From assembly GCA_903831545.1 (NCBI GenBank), contig CAIKYI010000279.1:1-15335 (forward strand): a DNA stretch of 15,335 bases. Direction: 5' to 3'. The notes below the pieces were generated by a model. That model was given only the letters and a program-made list of their open reading frames with translations. It was not told the origin of the DNA and did no database searches. Of this stretch, positions 14,608 to 15,335 are shown piece by piece; position 1 is the first letter of the stretch, and every line of letters starts with the position of its first letter. The stretch comes from an uncultured Methylobacter sp. GTDB lineage: Bacteria > Pseudomonadota > Gammaproteobacteria > Methylococcales > Methylomonadaceae. The position numbers were made by a program, and so were the translations under genes.

Positions 14608-14952
14608 CTAATTGATCGGCTCATTATGAATAACCCGGGTTTCCAGTAACGCTTTTATGGCATCGTTTTCCTTGATGGCACGTTTCTGCGAGGCAATCCT
14701 TCTTCTGCGTTCGGTCACCAAGACCGGCATAAAATCATTATGCAGAGTTACCTCGAAGCTTCTTTTTTCCAGTTCTTCAACCAACTCCAGAGTGCTGGCC
14801 AAATCAAGGTTTGCTTTGGGAGCTTTGAGCAACTCCAGTTTGCCAAGCTTTATGTCGGCAATCCATTCGGTGGGTACGCGAATAACTTGGGAGGGTTTAT
14901 CATTGGGTTTTCGTCCGGCGCCTTTTCTGACGCCGCCACGTTGAACTGTCAT
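14608..14952 (-). CDS. Small basic protein, possible ribbon-helix-helix regulator
   Basis: A 114-residue cytoplasmic protein. The N-terminus RGGVRKGAGRKP (5-16) is a basic AT-hook-like segment, followed by QVIRVPTEWIADIKL (22-36), a strand-then-helix pattern as in ribbon-helix-helix/Arc-type DNA-binding proteins. The rest is helical and charged (VEELEKRSF; TERRRRIASQKRAIKE). This head motif is common in small mobile-element proteins thought to bind DNA. It may be a regulator or an antitoxin without a visible toxin: the gap downstream has no ORF, and the next gene lies beyond the window on the other strand. ATG at 14952 has AGGTGG six to seven bases before it and a strong promoter upstream. 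The function is unproven. Confidence 0.65.
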   Translation of the reverse strand: MTVQRGGVRKGAGRKPNDKPSQVIRVPTEWIADIKLGKLELLKAPKANLDLASTLELVEELEKRSFEVTLHNDFMPVLVTERRRRIASQKRAIKENDAIKALLETRVIHNEPIN

Positions 14953-14983
14953 GCTGCCACCTTATAGTCCTTAAATGAATCAG

Positions 14984-15012
14984 ATTATATTGAATGGGGT
15001 TACGTAATTCAA
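14984..15012 (-). promoter_or_regulatory. Near-consensus promoter for the small basic protein gene
   Basis: On the minus strand TTGAAT (15012-15007) and a perfect TATAAT (14989-14984) are 17 bases apart. The expected start of transcription is about 14977, leaving a leader of about 25 bases before the ATG at 14952. Confidence 0.7.
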
Positions 15013-15281
15013 ACTGTATTTTTCTGTAATCGGTTTGTTAGTATCTGTTTATATTGTATTATTTATTATTGAATTCAAATTAAACTTCAGTTTAAATGTA
15101 ACATTATTCAATTAATTGGGTTGTATATGGCATAAATAAGAGTTATTAATATTAAATTTTGTAACTTTAATAAAATTTAACCCTGCCGTAAAATGAAGCA
15201 ATCCCCCGTTGGGTTCTGGAAGGTGAGGGCGCGGGCCGGGTCGGATTCTGAAGCGATTTTCGGTTTTCGTTCGGTGAGAAA
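15013..15281. other. AT-rich divergent intergenic region
   Basis: No gene. It lies between the leftward promoter at 14984-15012 and a rightward one at the window edge. It includes a palindrome TTAAAC/GTTTAA with a 4-nt centre (15080-15095) that could be a regulator site, and a short GC-rich island (about 15205-15260) in otherwise very AT-rich DNA. Confidence 0.4.
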
Positions 15282-15335
15282 TTGTTACAATTGATTGATT
15301 AAATTAGATATTTTAATATATTTGGAGGCATTTCA
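15282..15335 (+). promoter_or_regulatory. Promoter and ribosome site of a gene beyond the right edge
   Basis: TTGTTA (15282-15287) and TAGATA (15305-15310) are 17 bases apart, and GGAGG (15324-15328) ends seven bases before the window edge. A start codon is expected at about 15336, just outside. Confidence 0.5.

Overview
The window looks like an accessory stretch of a moderately AT-rich gammaproteobacterial chromosome. That assignment is an inference: the two-component proteins, the tyrosine integrase and the toxin-antitoxin pair have a gammaproteobacterial flavour, and the dispersed repeat recalls repeats of type I methanotrophs. No rRNA, tRNA or housekeeping gene is present to fix the taxon.

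Layout. (1) At 313-4268, minus strand, a two-gene signalling operon encodes a large hybrid histidine kinase, whose membrane domain resembles the plant/cyanobacterial ethylene-binding domain, and a response regulator with a GGDEF output. Start and stop overlap as ATGA. Together they hold all four sites of a His-Asp-His-Asp phosphorelay ending in c-di-GMP synthesis. (2) Roughly 4.8-11.8 kb looks like a small integrative element. It has a primase-polymerase/helicase fusion (minus), two diverged copies of an iteron-bearing, origin-like sequence on either side of that gene, then a rightward set: a secreted repeat protein, several small unknown genes and a tyrosine integrase. No capsid, terminase, relaxase or conjugation gene is visible, so it resembles a phage-satellite-like or autonomously replicating integrative element. 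(3) At 12086-12679 there is an AbrB-like antitoxin and a toxin gene broken by a -1 frameshift. (4) At 13074-13897, minus strand, a HELGH metallopeptidase-like gene is preceded by a 38-codon ORF overlapping it by one base. (5) At 14608-14952 (minus) lies a small basic, possibly ribbon-helix-helix protein with a near-consensus promoter. The right edge stops at a promoter and ribosome binding site whose start codon should be the next base.

Three copies of a dispersed repeat (38-103, 4590-4662, 12801-12871) share a 33-bp head followed by a hairpin whose stem sequence differs between copies while pairing is kept. They lie outside the signalling operon and outside the integrase/TA block. The most notable observations are the duplicated iteron sites around the primase-helicase, the ethylene-receptor-like sensor with Asn at the usual Asp position, and the hairpin repeat family.
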